From positions 1-64,000 of the forward strand of contig CANMDH010000024.1 in assembly GCA_947496555.1 (NCBI GenBank): a stretch of 64,000 nt of DNA. Direction: 5' to 3'. A program made the position numbers and the translations under genes. Source of the DNA: an uncultured Aquimarina sp. (GTDB taxonomy: Bacteria; Bacteroidota; Bacteroidia; Flavobacteriales; Flavobacteriaceae). Below the pieces are notes generated by a model that did no database searches, was not told the origin of the DNA, and worked only from the letters and a program-made list of their open reading frames with translations. Shown here one piece after another: positions 1 to 8,301 of the stretch (positions are counted from its first letter, which is position 1; each line of letters opens with the position of its first letter).

Positions 1-14
1 TCGTTTGTCATGAT

Positions 15-57
15 TCTGTCTGAATAAAATTAATGATTAAAATTTAACTCAGACAGA
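15..57. terminator. Imperfect hairpin downstream of the dipeptidase gene
   Basis: Nine-base arms TCTGTCTGA (15-23) and TCAGACAGA (49-57) are separated by a 25-base A/T-rich loop. The hairpin lies just past the stop codon of the minus-strand dipeptidase gene and may act as a weak terminator. There is no long T-run, so the call is tentative. Confidence 0.3.
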
Positions 58-79
58 GTTCAGTTTACAGCCTCAATAT

Positions 80-835
80 CTACTCACAATCCCAGGTAAA
101 ATCGGATATTTTATATTTTAAACTGCTCTTATAGTTGTAGTGCCACCATTCGGTTCTTATGGTCCTGAAGCCATATTTATTCATAGTTTCACGAAGTAGT
201 TTACGATTTTTGAGCACCGTTTCTGAAAGGTCTCTGTATGCGTGATGTGCTTCTTTTCCAAAGTGATCAAAATCGGTACCCATATCAACCTCAGATCCAT
301 CTAATTTTACCAAAGTAATGTCTACCGCTGCTCCTTTGTTATGAATGGATCCGCCTTTGGGATCTGCTACATATCCAGGGTTTGGAAAAATCTTCCACAT
401 TTTCTTTTGTACGCTATGCGGTCGATAGCAATCGAAAAATTTTATCTTATATCCTAGTTTCATGAAGTCCTTATTAGCTTCAATAAGAGCATCTGCCACT
501 TCATCCCGAACATAGCATTTGGCACAAGAGTAAACCTTTTCTTTCAAGAAGTTATTCTTTGTAGCGTACTTCATATCCAGTACAAAATCCTGTGATATAT
601 TTTCAATATTTATAAAATCCTCATCCTTAACTGCCCCATCAGTATTATCTCCAGACAGCAATTCGATTGAATCTCTTTTATTAAATAGACTTTGTTCTAC
701 TTTATCCCCTCTTAAACGTAATGCCTTAGATTTTTCTAACAATGCCGAAGTTTTACTTTCACGGAGCATTTCGGTATCACTACATGAGAAAAGTATTGTT
801 AAAAAAACAGACAAAAGTAATTTTCTAATGACCAT
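80..835 (-). CDS. D-alanyl-D-alanine dipeptidase-like lipoprotein (peptidase M15D)
   Basis: This 251-aa protein resembles the VanX/DdpX zinc dipeptidases that cleave D-Ala-D-Ala. The M15 zinc site can be read directly: H165 and D172 within SIHNKGAAVD, then E229 and H232 in EWWHY, with E229 as the expected catalytic base. Residue C18 in FLTILFSC is a lipobox, so it is probably an outer-membrane or periplasmic lipoprotein, as is common for flavobacterial relatives. A charged linker of about 60 residues precedes the domain. The start is an ATG at 835. It stands alone, followed by a weak hairpin, with no vanHA-like neighbours. The likely role is peptidoglycan turnover or dipeptide salvage, not antibiotic resistance; this role is inferred from family and context. 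Confidence 0.85.
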   Translation of the reverse strand: MVIRKLLLSVFLTILFSCSDTEMLRESKTSALLEKSKALRLRGDKVEQSLFNKRDSIELLSGDNTDGAVKDEDFINIENISQDFVLDMKYATKNNFLKEKVYSCAKCYVRDEVADALIEANKDFMKLGYKIKFFDCYRPHSVQKKMWKIFPNPGYVADPKGGSIHNKGAAVDITLVKLDGSEVDMGTDFDHFGKEAHHAYRDLSETVLKNRKLLRETMNKYGFRTIRTEWWHYNYKSSLKYKISDFTWDCE

Positions 836-943
836 AGGCTTTTTGTTTTATCCCAATTACAATAATACCAAGCTTTTAAACAGATCTTCCCTCAAAAATC
901 ACATTTTTCAAACACTTGATATCTTCTAAATATACTCAATATT

Positions 944-1477
944 TTATTTAAAGACCTCTTTAACACTTCCACACTTCAACATTTTTTTACCAAAATATGG
1001 GTTTCTAATCTCTTCAGAATCAGACAACCAATACCCCCCTGAACCATCAAAAGCCATCGGACAGTATTGTTTATAGACTTCTCCAGATGTAATTTGTGCA
1101 TTGCTAATTGCGTTATCAACTTCATCTGTGATAGTAACAAAAAAATCCCGTTGCTTTTTGATATCCTTGGTTAAGGAAAGTAGTTTTGAAGTAGCCTTGA
1201 GTTGTTTATTTTCTTTTGAATCCTCGAGCATACCTTCCAATTTTTTAGAAGACTTCCTTACGGCTTCAGCATCCGAATTAACTAGCCCAGCTTTAATATC
1301 AAGGTAGGTATTATAAATCTCCTGCGCGTTTTTATCAGAAAATTCAACTTCAGACCGCGAATCAGTCTGATTCAGATCGGCAACTTCGTCTTTTAAAGTA
1401 TCTGCCTTTTTATCTTTATTACAAGAAATCATTAGTGCCAAAATGACTGGAAATACTATACTGCAAAACTTTTTCAT
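944..1477 (-). CDS. DUF3347 domain lipoprotein
   Basis: This is a 177-aa lipoprotein with lipobox ALMISC (C19) followed by a charged linker. The C-terminal two thirds match my recollection of the DUF3347 family: a helical segment starting near YNTYLDIKAGLVNSD and a terminal YCPMAFDGSGGYWLS motif with conserved Cys, Tyr and Trp, plus a last Cys near KKMLKCG. DUF3347 proteins often occur as domains or neighbours of copper and other heavy-metal efflux proteins, and a metal-sensing or metal-binding role has been proposed. No metal transporter is adjacent here. The start is ATG at 1477. Function is otherwise unknown. Confidence 0.75.
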   Translation of the reverse strand: MKKFCSIVFPVILALMISCNKDKKADTLKDEVADLNQTDSRSEVEFSDKNAQEIYNTYLDIKAGLVNSDAEAVRKSSKKLEGMLEDSKENKQLKATSKLLSLTKDIKKQRDFFVTITDEVDNAISNAQITSGEVYKQYCPMAFDGSGGYWLSDSEEIRNPYFGKKMLKCGSVKEVFK

Positions 1478-1656
1478 TGTTTTAAAATCTTATATCAAAT
1501 AAATTATATTAAAAAGATAGGTTTAATCATCTTTTGATTGAAAAACCAAATTTACTCTATATATAAAACAATTACTACATATGTATTTCCTTATTTTTGA
1601 GATTTTTTAACAAAACAATACCATTATAGATAGCCTATACTTATAAATATTTTGAA

Positions 1657-1664
1657 TATTTTTG
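1657..1664 (+). promoter_or_regulatory. -7 box (TATTTTTG) for the GAF-galE unit
   Basis: TATTTTTG fits the Bacteroidota -7 consensus TAnnTTTG. It lies 18 bases before the ATG at 1682, which makes the in-frame TTG at 1652 an unlikely start. No TTG occurs at the usual -33 distance. Confidence 0.4.
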
Positions 1665-1681
1665 CCGGAAAAATTGTTGGA

Positions 1682-2137
1682 ATGCTATTGGAAAGTTTAA
1701 AACCCGAAGTAATATCTATCCTAAAGAAGAACGAATTGTCGGTTACAGACAGACTGCAGATGATTTGTGAGTTATTAAAGGGCCAAGTATCTTATTATGA
1801 CTGGGTGGGTTTTTATTTTAGAAACGGAGATAAAGAAGAATTAAAACTTCGAACCTTTGCTGGCCTAGAAACCGATCATGAAATAATTCCGTTCGGGAAG
1901 GGGATTTGCGGTCAGGTAGCAGTGTCTAACGAGAATTTTGTAGTTCCAGATGTACAAGCCCAGGACAATTACATTGCTTGTAGTATTAGTGTGAAATCTG
2001 AAATAGTAATTCCATTATTTAAAGATGGAGAAAATATTGGCCAGATCGATATCGATTCTGACACTACAGACCCATTTACAGAAAAGGATGAACGATTTTT
2101 GGAATTTGTAAATCAAGAAGTTGCTAAAATCCTTTAA
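1682..2137 (+). CDS. GAF domain protein, free-methionine-(R)-sulfoxide reductase-like
   Basis: This is a 151-aa single-GAF protein from the ATG at 1682. The frame is open from a TTG at 1652, but that start would precede the predicted transcription start. The sequence follows E. coli MsrC (fRMsr) closely: VSYYDWVGFYF, GKGICG, DNYIACS, SEIVIPL and IDIDSD. The family reduces free methionine-R-sulfoxide using three cysteines (84, 94 and 118 in E. coli). The equivalents of Cys94 (in GKGICG) and of catalytic Cys118 (in YIACS) are present. The Cys84 position is not a cysteine: the segment reads DHEIIPFG. Activity may therefore depend on a different resolving cysteine, or be lost. It lies 42 bp before galE and is probably co-transcribed with it. 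Confidence 0.75.
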   Translation: MLLESLKPEVISILKKNELSVTDRLQMICELLKGQVSYYDWVGFYFRNGDKEELKLRTFAGLETDHEIIPFGKGICGQVAVSNENFVVPDVQAQDNYIACSISVKSEIVIPLFKDGENIGQIDIDSDTTDPFTEKDERFLEFVNQEVAKIL

Positions 2138-2179
2138 TTATTGTTCCTTCGCTTCTCGACACATTAAATCATTATTTAT

Positions 2180-3196
2180 ATGAAAATCTTAGTTACAGGA
2201 GGATTAGGATTTATAGGTTCTCATACTGTTGTAGAATTACAAAATGGGGGGTTTGAGGTGGTTATTATCGACAACTGCTCTAATTCCACTCCAGAAGTCC
2301 TTAAAGGCATTACGAAAGTTACGGGAAAGGAACCTATATTTGAACAATTTGATCTAAGAGAGAAAGAAAATGTTCAAGATTTTTTTAAACGTCACGATGA
2401 TATTGAAGGCGTTATTCACTTTGCAGCTTCAAAAGCTGTGGGAGAAAGTGTAGAAAAACCATTATTGTATTATGAAAATAATATAGCAACACTGGTATAT
2501 ATCTTGCAACAACTTTCTGCTAAATCATCTTCTAATTTCATTTTTAGTTCTTCTTGTACTGTTTATGGACAAGCGGATGAATTACCAATTACAGAGAACG
2601 CCCCTGTAAAACCAGCAGAATCTCCGTATGGAAATACAAAACAAATTGGCGAAGAAATCATTAGAGACACGTGTAAAGTAACACCAAATCTTAGTGCAAT
2701 TTCTTTGAGATACTTTAATCCTGTTGGCGCCCACCCTACAGCCGAGATCGGAGAACTTCCCATAGGCGTACCCCAAAATCTGGTACCATTTATTACTCAA
2801 ACCGCTATTGGCCTGAGAGAGCAACTTTCAGTATTTGGAGATAATTATCCAACTTCTGACGGAACTTGTATCAGAGATTATATACACGTTGTTGATCTGG
2901 CAAAAGCACATGTTGTTGCTCTGAAAAGACTACTAGAAAAGAAAAACACATCAAACTATGAAGTATTTAATGTGGGAACCGGAAAAGGAAGTACTGTTCT
3001 TGAGGTAATACAGTCTTTTGAGAAAGTTTCTGAGCAAAAACTTAATTACAAAGTTGTAGGAAGAAGAGAAGGCGATATTACAGCTGCCTATGCAGACACT
3101 ACCAAAGCAAACAATGAATTAGGTTGGAAAGCTAAAAGCAGTCTTGATGACTCTCTAAGTTCTGCCTGGAAATGGGAACAAAAAGTAAGGAGTTAA
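2180..3196 (+). CDS. galE: UDP-glucose 4-epimerase GalE
   Basis: This 338-aa protein has the length and layout of a short-chain-dehydrogenase-type epimerase interconverting UDP-glucose and UDP-galactose in the cytoplasm. The NAD-binding glycine motif GGLGFIG is at residues 7-13. The catalytic Ser is in the FSSSCTVYG segment (about 124), and the Tyr150-Lys154 pair is in SPYGNTK. LRYFNPVGAHP and GDNYPTSDGTCIRDYIHV are typical GalE substrate-site segments. It supplies UDP-galactose for surface polysaccharide or LPS and feeds galactose catabolism. It follows the GAF gene by 42 bp and ends at a strong hairpin. Confidence 0.95.
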   Translation: MKILVTGGLGFIGSHTVVELQNGGFEVVIIDNCSNSTPEVLKGITKVTGKEPIFEQFDLREKENVQDFFKRHDDIEGVIHFAASKAVGESVEKPLLYYENNIATLVYILQQLSAKSSSNFIFSSSCTVYGQADELPITENAPVKPAESPYGNTKQIGEEIIRDTCKVTPNLSAISLRYFNPVGAHPTAEIGELPIGVPQNLVPFITQTAIGLREQLSVFGDNYPTSDGTCIRDYIHVVDLAKAHVVALKRLLEKKNTSNYEVFNVGTGKGSTVLEVIQSFEKVSEQKLNYKVVGRREGDITAAYADTTKANNELGWKAKSSLDDSLSSAWKWEQKVRS

Positions 3197-3216
3197 CAAA
3201 GATGCTACATAAGAAA

Positions 3217-3255
3217 AATAAGAAAACCTGAAGTTGACCTTCAGGTTTTCTTATT
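3217..3255. terminator. Bidirectional rho-independent terminator
   Basis: A perfect 16-bp inverted repeat (3217-3232 and 3240-3255) surrounds a 7-base loop. A/T-rich arm ends give T-runs on both strands. It separates convergent galE and the PpiD-like gene and can serve both. Confidence 0.9.
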
Positions 3256-3275
3256 TTCTATAATTCTATTCTCTA

Positions 3276-5396
3276 TTAATAGAATTTAGCTCTTTTATCT
3301 TCTATTTCGGCAGCTTCCTTTAGCGCTTCAAATACTTTAGAATTAACTAATCCAGATTGAGACTTTGATGCTTGTGCCGCATAACTTAAATACGTATCCA
3401 AACCACTTGCAGGAGTGTTTTTAGTAACCTCTATTACATATACTCCATTGTTACCAACAACTGGCTTAGAAACATTTCCAATCTCCATAGCAAAAGCAGC
3501 TCCAACCACTTTGGGCTCTGTACCAGCACCGCTAATAGTTGGTGTTTTCATATTCAAAGCTGATGCAACTCGTACCGTTTGGCCTGCATTTGTTGCTATA
3601 TCATTAAGGCTACTTCCCGAAATTTTATTTTTCAGCATTTCTACTTTCTTTTCTTTTACCAAAATTGGTTTCACAGTTGGACTAGCATCTGCAGCTTTCA
3701 TAGTTCCTTTGACTGCTTTGGCAGTCAATTGTACCACAGCATATCCTTCGGCAATATCAAAACGTTTTACGGCTCCTATCTCTGTATCCTCATTAAAGGC
3801 CCATTGCACGATAGCTCTTTGACCTCCTATACCAGGTATATTTTCATCCAACTCCTTGATTTTATTTACCGGTCGAACTGTCAATTCGTTTTCTTTAGAA
3901 ACTTCTTCAAAATCTTTATCCTTTGTAGCAATTTGAAATTTAGTAGTCTCAGTAAAAATGGTATTTATAGTTTTCTCGCTTGGCTCTATCTTTTGAGCAA
4001 TTGTAGCCACTTTTATAGCTTTTTGCTCGTTCTTTTGATCCTCTATACTAATGATATGATATCCAAACTGGGTCTCTACAATTCCTTGATCTCCAGTTTT
4101 ATTTTCAAAGCAATAATCATTAAAGGCAGGCACCATTGCTCCTGGTACAAAATACCCTAAATCTCCGCCTTTATCCTTATTTGAATTATCTGCCGAAAAT
4201 TGTGGTGCCAGTGTGGAGAATTTGCTTTTATCCGATTTTATCACATTTAATATACTATCTGCCAATGTCTTGGCTTCTTCTTTTGTTCTTTTCAAATCTC
4301 CTGCTGTACGCAGTCCTTCCCAAGAAACAAGAATATGGCTTGCTTTTACAGAGTCTGGCATTTGTTTTTGAGCAACAACTTTAGATAACTTGATATACTC
4401 TCCATCCTTATAAGGGCCAAATACCTCACCAACAGAAAGGTTATATATAGTATCTGCTACTGTACCAGGCAAGTCTTTTTTGAATATAAAACGATCATCA
4501 AACTTCAATGCAGAGTTCTGGTTAACGTATTCTTCAGCATTTTCAGTATTCCTAAATCCTTTAACAGAATCATTAGTTTTAGTTGCTTCTACAAACTCAA
4601 CTTTATCTTCTAATAAAGAAGCTACTTTTGATGTAATTTCTTTTTCATCTTCTTCACTAGGTTCTTCCTTAAACAGAACATAACGAATATTTCTAGATGC
4701 CTCGGTCTTATATTGCTCTGCATGTTTATCTACATACGACTTAATTTCTGCATCAGATACGGTTACTTCAGAATCCTGAATGCTAGAAAACGGAAGTTGA
4801 ATATATTTTATATTAACGTTATCATTTTCCATTTTATAAGCCAATTCTCCTTCTTTTAAAGTAGCACCAACACCTGCTTTGATCATATTTAAATAGATTT
4901 CCTCTCTGGCTCCTTTGCTTATGTTTTCTTCAAAGTCTATCCATTGCTGATATGCCTGAGGTGAAGTAGCTTTAATATTAGCTACATATTCTTGCATTTT
5001 TGCTTTATCAAAAACACCCGCCTCGTTCTGAAAAGTAGGGTTAGTCGCCAAAGACTCTCCTAATAACTGATTTACCTGATCTTCTCCTACCTTAATGCCT
5101 AATTCTTCAAACTGCTCTTCAAAAACCGCTTGACGCACTTCCTGATTCCATACATAATTTACGGCCTGTATGCTAGATCCACCAGCTCCAAAACTTCTAG
5201 ATGCATTCTCTACCTTTTGGGCAAATTCGGTTCTGTCGATATCTTTTCCATTTATCGTAGCGATCGTATTTTCGGCTCTTTGCGAAATCGCTCCTCCATT
5301 ACGGATTAAATCTGCAAGCACAAAAGAAAAAAGTGCAAGTGCAATAATCACAATTAAAAAAACGGAACGTTGCCTGATTTTATTTAAAACTGCCAT
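3276..5396 (-). CDS. PpiD/SurA-like periplasmic peptidyl-prolyl isomerase
   Basis: This 706-aa protein has one N-terminal membrane anchor (about residues 12-30, VFLIVIIALALFSFVLADLI) followed by a SurA_N/PpiD-like helical chaperone region. A parvulin-type rotamase domain lies around residues 345-460; VKASHILVSW, GGDLGYF, MVPAFND and TQFGYHII are family signatures. A C-terminal chaperone-like region follows. PpiD-type proteins help fold outer-membrane and periplasmic proteins at the Sec exit. The start is ATG at 5396, with its own promoter-like boxes upstream. It is the last gene of the minus-strand housekeeping block, separated from yhhN by 127 bp. Confidence 0.88.
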   Translation of the reverse strand: MAVLNKIRQRSVFLIVIIALALFSFVLADLIRNGGAISQRAENTIATINGKDIDRTEFAQKVENASRSFGAGGSSIQAVNYVWNQEVRQAVFEEQFEELGIKVGEDQVNQLLGESLATNPTFQNEAGVFDKAKMQEYVANIKATSPQAYQQWIDFEENISKGAREEIYLNMIKAGVGATLKEGELAYKMENDNVNIKYIQLPFSSIQDSEVTVSDAEIKSYVDKHAEQYKTEASRNIRYVLFKEEPSEEDEKEITSKVASLLEDKVEFVEATKTNDSVKGFRNTENAEEYVNQNSALKFDDRFIFKKDLPGTVADTIYNLSVGEVFGPYKDGEYIKLSKVVAQKQMPDSVKASHILVSWEGLRTAGDLKRTKEEAKTLADSILNVIKSDKSKFSTLAPQFSADNSNKDKGGDLGYFVPGAMVPAFNDYCFENKTGDQGIVETQFGYHIISIEDQKNEQKAIKVATIAQKIEPSEKTINTIFTETTKFQIATKDKDFEEVSKENELTVRPVNKIKELDENIPGIGGQRAIVQWAFNEDTEIGAVKRFDIAEGYAVVQLTAKAVKGTMKAADASPTVKPILVKEKKVEMLKNKISGSSLNDIATNAGQTVRVASALNMKTPTISGAGTEPKVVGAAFAMEIGNVSKPVVGNNGVYVIEVTKNTPASGLDTYLSYAAQASKSQSGLVNSKVFEALKEAAEIEDKRAKFY

Positions 5397-5429
5397 GGTG
5401 TATTAAAAATTTATTCTAAATATAGTGGG

Positions 5430-5460
5430 CGAAAATACCATTTTATTGTAATAATACCAA
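5430..5460 (-). promoter_or_regulatory. Promoter of the PpiD-like gene
   Basis: Read on the minus strand, TTG (5460-5458) is followed after 20 bases by TATTTTCG (5437-5430), one mismatch from TAnnTTTG. It lies about 33 bases before the ATG. Confidence 0.45.
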
Positions 5461-5523
5461 TTAAAAACCTAAAGTCTTTGGAAGTTTTTTTGCTCTCAGT
5501 TTTTATTGAACAATTAAACTATT

Positions 5524-6243
5524 TTAAAGCGTATTTTTTTCTAAATCAGCTTGCTCTTTTTGCCTAATAATTCCGTAGATAATTAACAATTGTGCAGTTG
5601 CGTAGGTGGTCATAATCCAAACATTGCTATATGCTATAGATTTATAAAACATATCTAAAGCCAAAATACTATCTGAAACCATAAAAAATAAGGCCCCAAT
5701 AAAGACTAAAATATAACTCAAATTGGAAACGTCTTTCTCCCTTGAATATGCCAGATTTGACATTATCAGAATTACAATCATATAAACCAATACCGGTACC
5801 ATCATATCTGATAATCCTTTATATAAAATAGAAAATAACACGATTACATATGCCAGAGTCCCCAAAAGAAAAAATATTGTTTTTCTTCTTTGTTTATCCA
5901 CTTTTCTATAAAAAACGAGTATATACATAATATGAGCAAACAAAAAGGAAGTTAATCCTCCGATAAAAAAGTGTGAGGATACTTCTGTAAACAAAAGCAA
6001 TACATCTCCTAATAAAGAAAATAGCAGTGCAAGTGTTGTTAATCGAAATACACTTTGACTTAATTTACCTCGATTAAATAAAAAAAAGATGATTAACGCT
6101 ACAAGAATTGAGGGTTTTGAGAAGCACCTAAAATACTGAAACCCCAGGCTACTCATAAAGAGATCACATATCAAAAGTAAAAAATATACTATAATGAAGT
6201 TTCTTTCTTTCGAGGTTAGCATAGTACCCAGGTTATAAAACAT
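5524..6243 (-). CDS. YhhN family lysoplasmalogenase-like membrane protein
   Basis: This 239-aa integral membrane protein has about eight hydrophobic segments and no large soluble domain. The pattern GDVLLLF followed by FFIGGLTSFLFAHIMYILVFY is characteristic of the YhhN/TMEM86 family, whose animal members hydrolyse the vinyl-ether bond of lysoplasmalogens. The bacterial role is poorly defined, although lysoplasmalogenase activity has been reported for some members. The ATG at 6243 lies only 3 bp after the CorC-like stop, so it is translated as part of that operon. An internal Met at residue 8 is an alternative start. Confidence 0.8.
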   Translation of the reverse strand: MFYNLGTMLTSKERNFIIVYFLLLICDLFMSSLGFQYFRCFSKPSILVALIIFFLFNRGKLSQSVFRLTTLALLFSLLGDVLLLFTEVSSHFFIGGLTSFLFAHIMYILVFYRKVDKQRRKTIFFLLGTLAYVIVLFSILYKGLSDMMVPVLVYMIVILIMSNLAYSREKDVSNLSYILVFIGALFFMVSDSILALDMFYKSIAYSNVWIMTTYATAQLLIIYGIIRQKEQADLEKNTL

Positions 6244-6246
6244 GAA

Positions 6247-7536
6247 TTATTCCTCTTCAATGACTTCGAGCTCTACAATGTCTATTTTTGTATTTGAAGT
6301 TTCGATGATTTTTATTTTAAATCCATCGATTAAAACCACTTCTTCTTGGTCTGGGATTTCTTCGGTATGGTTTACGATCATCCCACCCAAAGTTTCATAA
6401 TTCTCTCCTTCTGGAAGGCTCAACTTATAGGTTTCATTAATGTAATCCACCTCTATTCTTGCAGAAAAACGATAACTACTTTCTGTAAGTTGCTCTTCGA
6501 TTAACTCGACAGAATCGTGTTCGTCCTCTATCTCTCCAAAAAGTTCTTCTACAATATCTTCAACGGTAATAATCCCGCTGGTCCCTCCATATTCGTCGAT
6601 TACTACTGCAATGCTTTTATGCTTCTTGGTTAAAAGATTAAGCACATCTTTCACAAACATAGTCTCTGGCACAAAAACTACTGGAAGCAATATAGAGCGC
6701 AATGATTTTGGCTTTTTAAACAATTCGAAAGAATGTACGTACCCAATAATATCGTCTATGGTGCCATTATATACGATGATTTTTGACAAACCTGTATCTA
6801 TAAACAGTTTGCTTACCTCCTCAATGGATTGAGATTTTTCTACCGCAACAATCTCGGTTCTCGGAATCATAACTTCTCTAGACTTTACATCTGAAAAATC
6901 CAAGGCATTCTGAAAAATCTGAATTTCGCTATCTATTTCATCGTATTCTTCTACAGTTTCCATTTGTTCGCTAATATAATCTCCCAGTTCTGTTTTGGAA
7001 AAAGCAAGTTGGACCTGATCACCATCAGTCTTTAAAAATCTTTTTAGGACAAAGTCTGACACCCAGATTACAAAGGAAGAAATAGGTGAAAATATGAGGT
7101 AAAAAATGTATGCAGGGAACGAAAAAGCTTTTAATAAGGTGTTTGCATATATCTGAAAAAAAACCTTAGGTAAAAACTCTGCAGTGATCAAAATAACCAC
7201 GGTTGTAATAATGGTATGAGTTAACAGTCTAAGATCCGTTAGAAAATAATCAAATAGCCAAAAAGACGATGGAAGAAACGAACTAAATAAGTTGACCAAC
7301 ACCTCACCCATATAAAAACCATATACTACAAGTGCAATATTATTACCCACAAGCATTGTAGCAATTAACTTTGAAGGTTTTTTGGTTAAACGAGCAAGAA
7401 TATTGGATATAAAACCGCCTTGTTTTTTTTCTATTTCAATATGGATTTTGTTGGAAGAAACGTATGCAATTTCCATTCCTGAGAAGAAAGCAGAAAGAAG
7501 AAGAGATAATACAATAACAACAATACTTAATTCCAT
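6247..7536 (-). CDS. CNNM/CBS-pair/CorC_HlyC transporter-associated protein
   Basis: This 429-aa protein has the classic three-part layout: an N-terminal DUF21/CNNM membrane domain (about residues 1-190, several TM segments), a CBS pair (about 205-335; MIPRTEIVAVEKSQSIEEV and IDEYGGTSGIITVEDIVEELFGEI), and a C-terminal CorC_HlyC domain (about 350-429). Relatives are linked to Mg2+/Co2+ efflux or regulation and are often annotated as hemolysin-like without real haemolytic activity. GldE of gliding flavobacteria has the same layout, but no gld gene is adjacent, so I do not use that name. It is operonic: 3 bp follow the small membrane protein gene and 3 bp precede yhhN. Confidence 0.88.
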   Translation of the reverse strand: MELSIVVIVLSLLLSAFFSGMEIAYVSSNKIHIEIEKKQGGFISNILARLTKKPSKLIATMLVGNNIALVVYGFYMGEVLVNLFSSFLPSSFWLFDYFLTDLRLLTHTIITTVVILITAEFLPKVFFQIYANTLLKAFSFPAYIFYLIFSPISSFVIWVSDFVLKRFLKTDGDQVQLAFSKTELGDYISEQMETVEEYDEIDSEIQIFQNALDFSDVKSREVMIPRTEIVAVEKSQSIEEVSKLFIDTGLSKIIVYNGTIDDIIGYVHSFELFKKPKSLRSILLPVVFVPETMFVKDVLNLLTKKHKSIAVVIDEYGGTSGIITVEDIVEELFGEIEDEHDSVELIEEQLTESSYRFSARIEVDYINETYKLSLPEGENYETLGGMIVNHTEEIPDQEEVVLIDGFKIKIIETSNTKIDIVELEVIEEE

Positions 7537-7539
7537 TAA

Positions 7540-7734
7540 TTATTTTCTGTTATTCGCCTCAAATCGTTTTCTGAATTTTCTTTTAAAGAAATACATAAAA
7601 ATGGCTGCTACAGCAAAAAAAAGATATAAATAACTTCTTCCTCCTTCTTGTCCCCACTCTACATATGCTTGGTATGCAAAAAAACACATAATTGCCAGAT
7701 AGGCATACTCAAAAAACTTAAACACTTTCATCAT
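7540..7734 (-). CDS. Small two-TM membrane protein of unknown function
   Basis: This 64-aa protein has two hydrophobic stretches (about residues 8-23 and 36-50) and a very basic tail (FKRKFRKRFEANNRK), so the C-terminus is probably cytoplasmic. I do not recognise a named family. It is tightly packed between lptC (9 bp) and the CorC-like gene (3 bp) on the same strand. This spacing supports a real gene, and from memory a small ORF often occupies this position in flavobacterial genomes. The start could be either of two adjacent ATGs. Function is unknown. Confidence 0.75.
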   Translation of the reverse strand: MMKVFKFFEYAYLAIMCFFAYQAYVEWGQEGGRSYLYLFFAVAAIFMYFFKRKFRKRFEANNRK

Positions 7735-7743
7735 TACAGTTAA

Positions 7744-8301
7744 TTACTCCTTTATAAATATCACTCCGTCATTGCTTCGTGAATTCAAGATAGTGAAATC
7801 CTTATTAGCATCAAAACCATCGCCTTCATTCACATCACCACCTGGCAAATAACTTTTATAAGGGTTATCAGTAAATATCCAATTAATATTTTGATCCCAA
7901 TATAATTGTTCTGCCTGCAAGTGTGTACTATCTGCCGTTTTGATATCGACATTACCTCTCATATCAATTAATCCGGTTTGTTGGTAAGATATTGCATAAT
8001 CAGAAGTTATCTTACTTACTTTTCCTTCTTTATCTATGACATCAAGAACAATTCCTTCAGGAAATTCGTGATAGCCAAAAGACCTATGTGTAAAATCTAA
8101 TATTCGCTTTGCGTTAAGTACCGCTGTAAGGCGTCCAGAATCTGTATATTTAAGATTTACGTCAAATGCCTCTCCTATGGGTGCATCTTTAGATATTACA
8201 TAGTTTTGATTACCCGATGTATTGGACTGGCATGAAAAAAACAATGTCACAGTAAGAACTGTGACAAAGTTTAATAATATATGATAATTTTTGTTTTGCA
8301 T
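7744..8301 (-). CDS. lptC: LPS export periplasmic protein LptC
   Basis: This 185-aa protein has a lipobox-like signal (VTLFFSC, C24) and an LptC-type beta-rich domain. YTDSGRLTAVLNAKRI, ISYQQTGLIDMRGNVDIKTADSTHLQAEQLYWDQ and KSYLPGGDVN resemble LptC/OstA-N repeats that pass LPS from the inner-membrane LptBFG complex to LptA. Bacteroidota LptC is often a lipoprotein of this size. Its ATG overlaps the TAA of the TPR gene by one base, so the two are translationally coupled. Confidence 0.82.
   Translation of the reverse strand: MQNKNYHILLNFVTVLTVTLFFSCQSNTSGNQNYVISKDAPIGEAFDVNLKYTDSGRLTAVLNAKRILDFTHRSFGYHEFPEGIVLDVIDKEGKVSKITSDYAISYQQTGLIDMRGNVDIKTADSTHLQAEQLYWDQNINWIFTDNPYKSYLPGGDVNEGDGFDANKDFTILNSRSNDGVIFIKE

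Noticed and set aside
1652-1681. TTG start for the GAF protein
   Set aside because: A -7 box at 1657-1664 puts the transcript start downstream of it; the ATG at 1682 matches family starts.
3415-4384. Several long plus-strand frames opposite the PpiD-like gene
   Set aside because: They are antisense shadows with no domain, promoter or sensible composition. The same applies to plus-strand frames opposite the FG-GAP, glycerol and GH3 genes.
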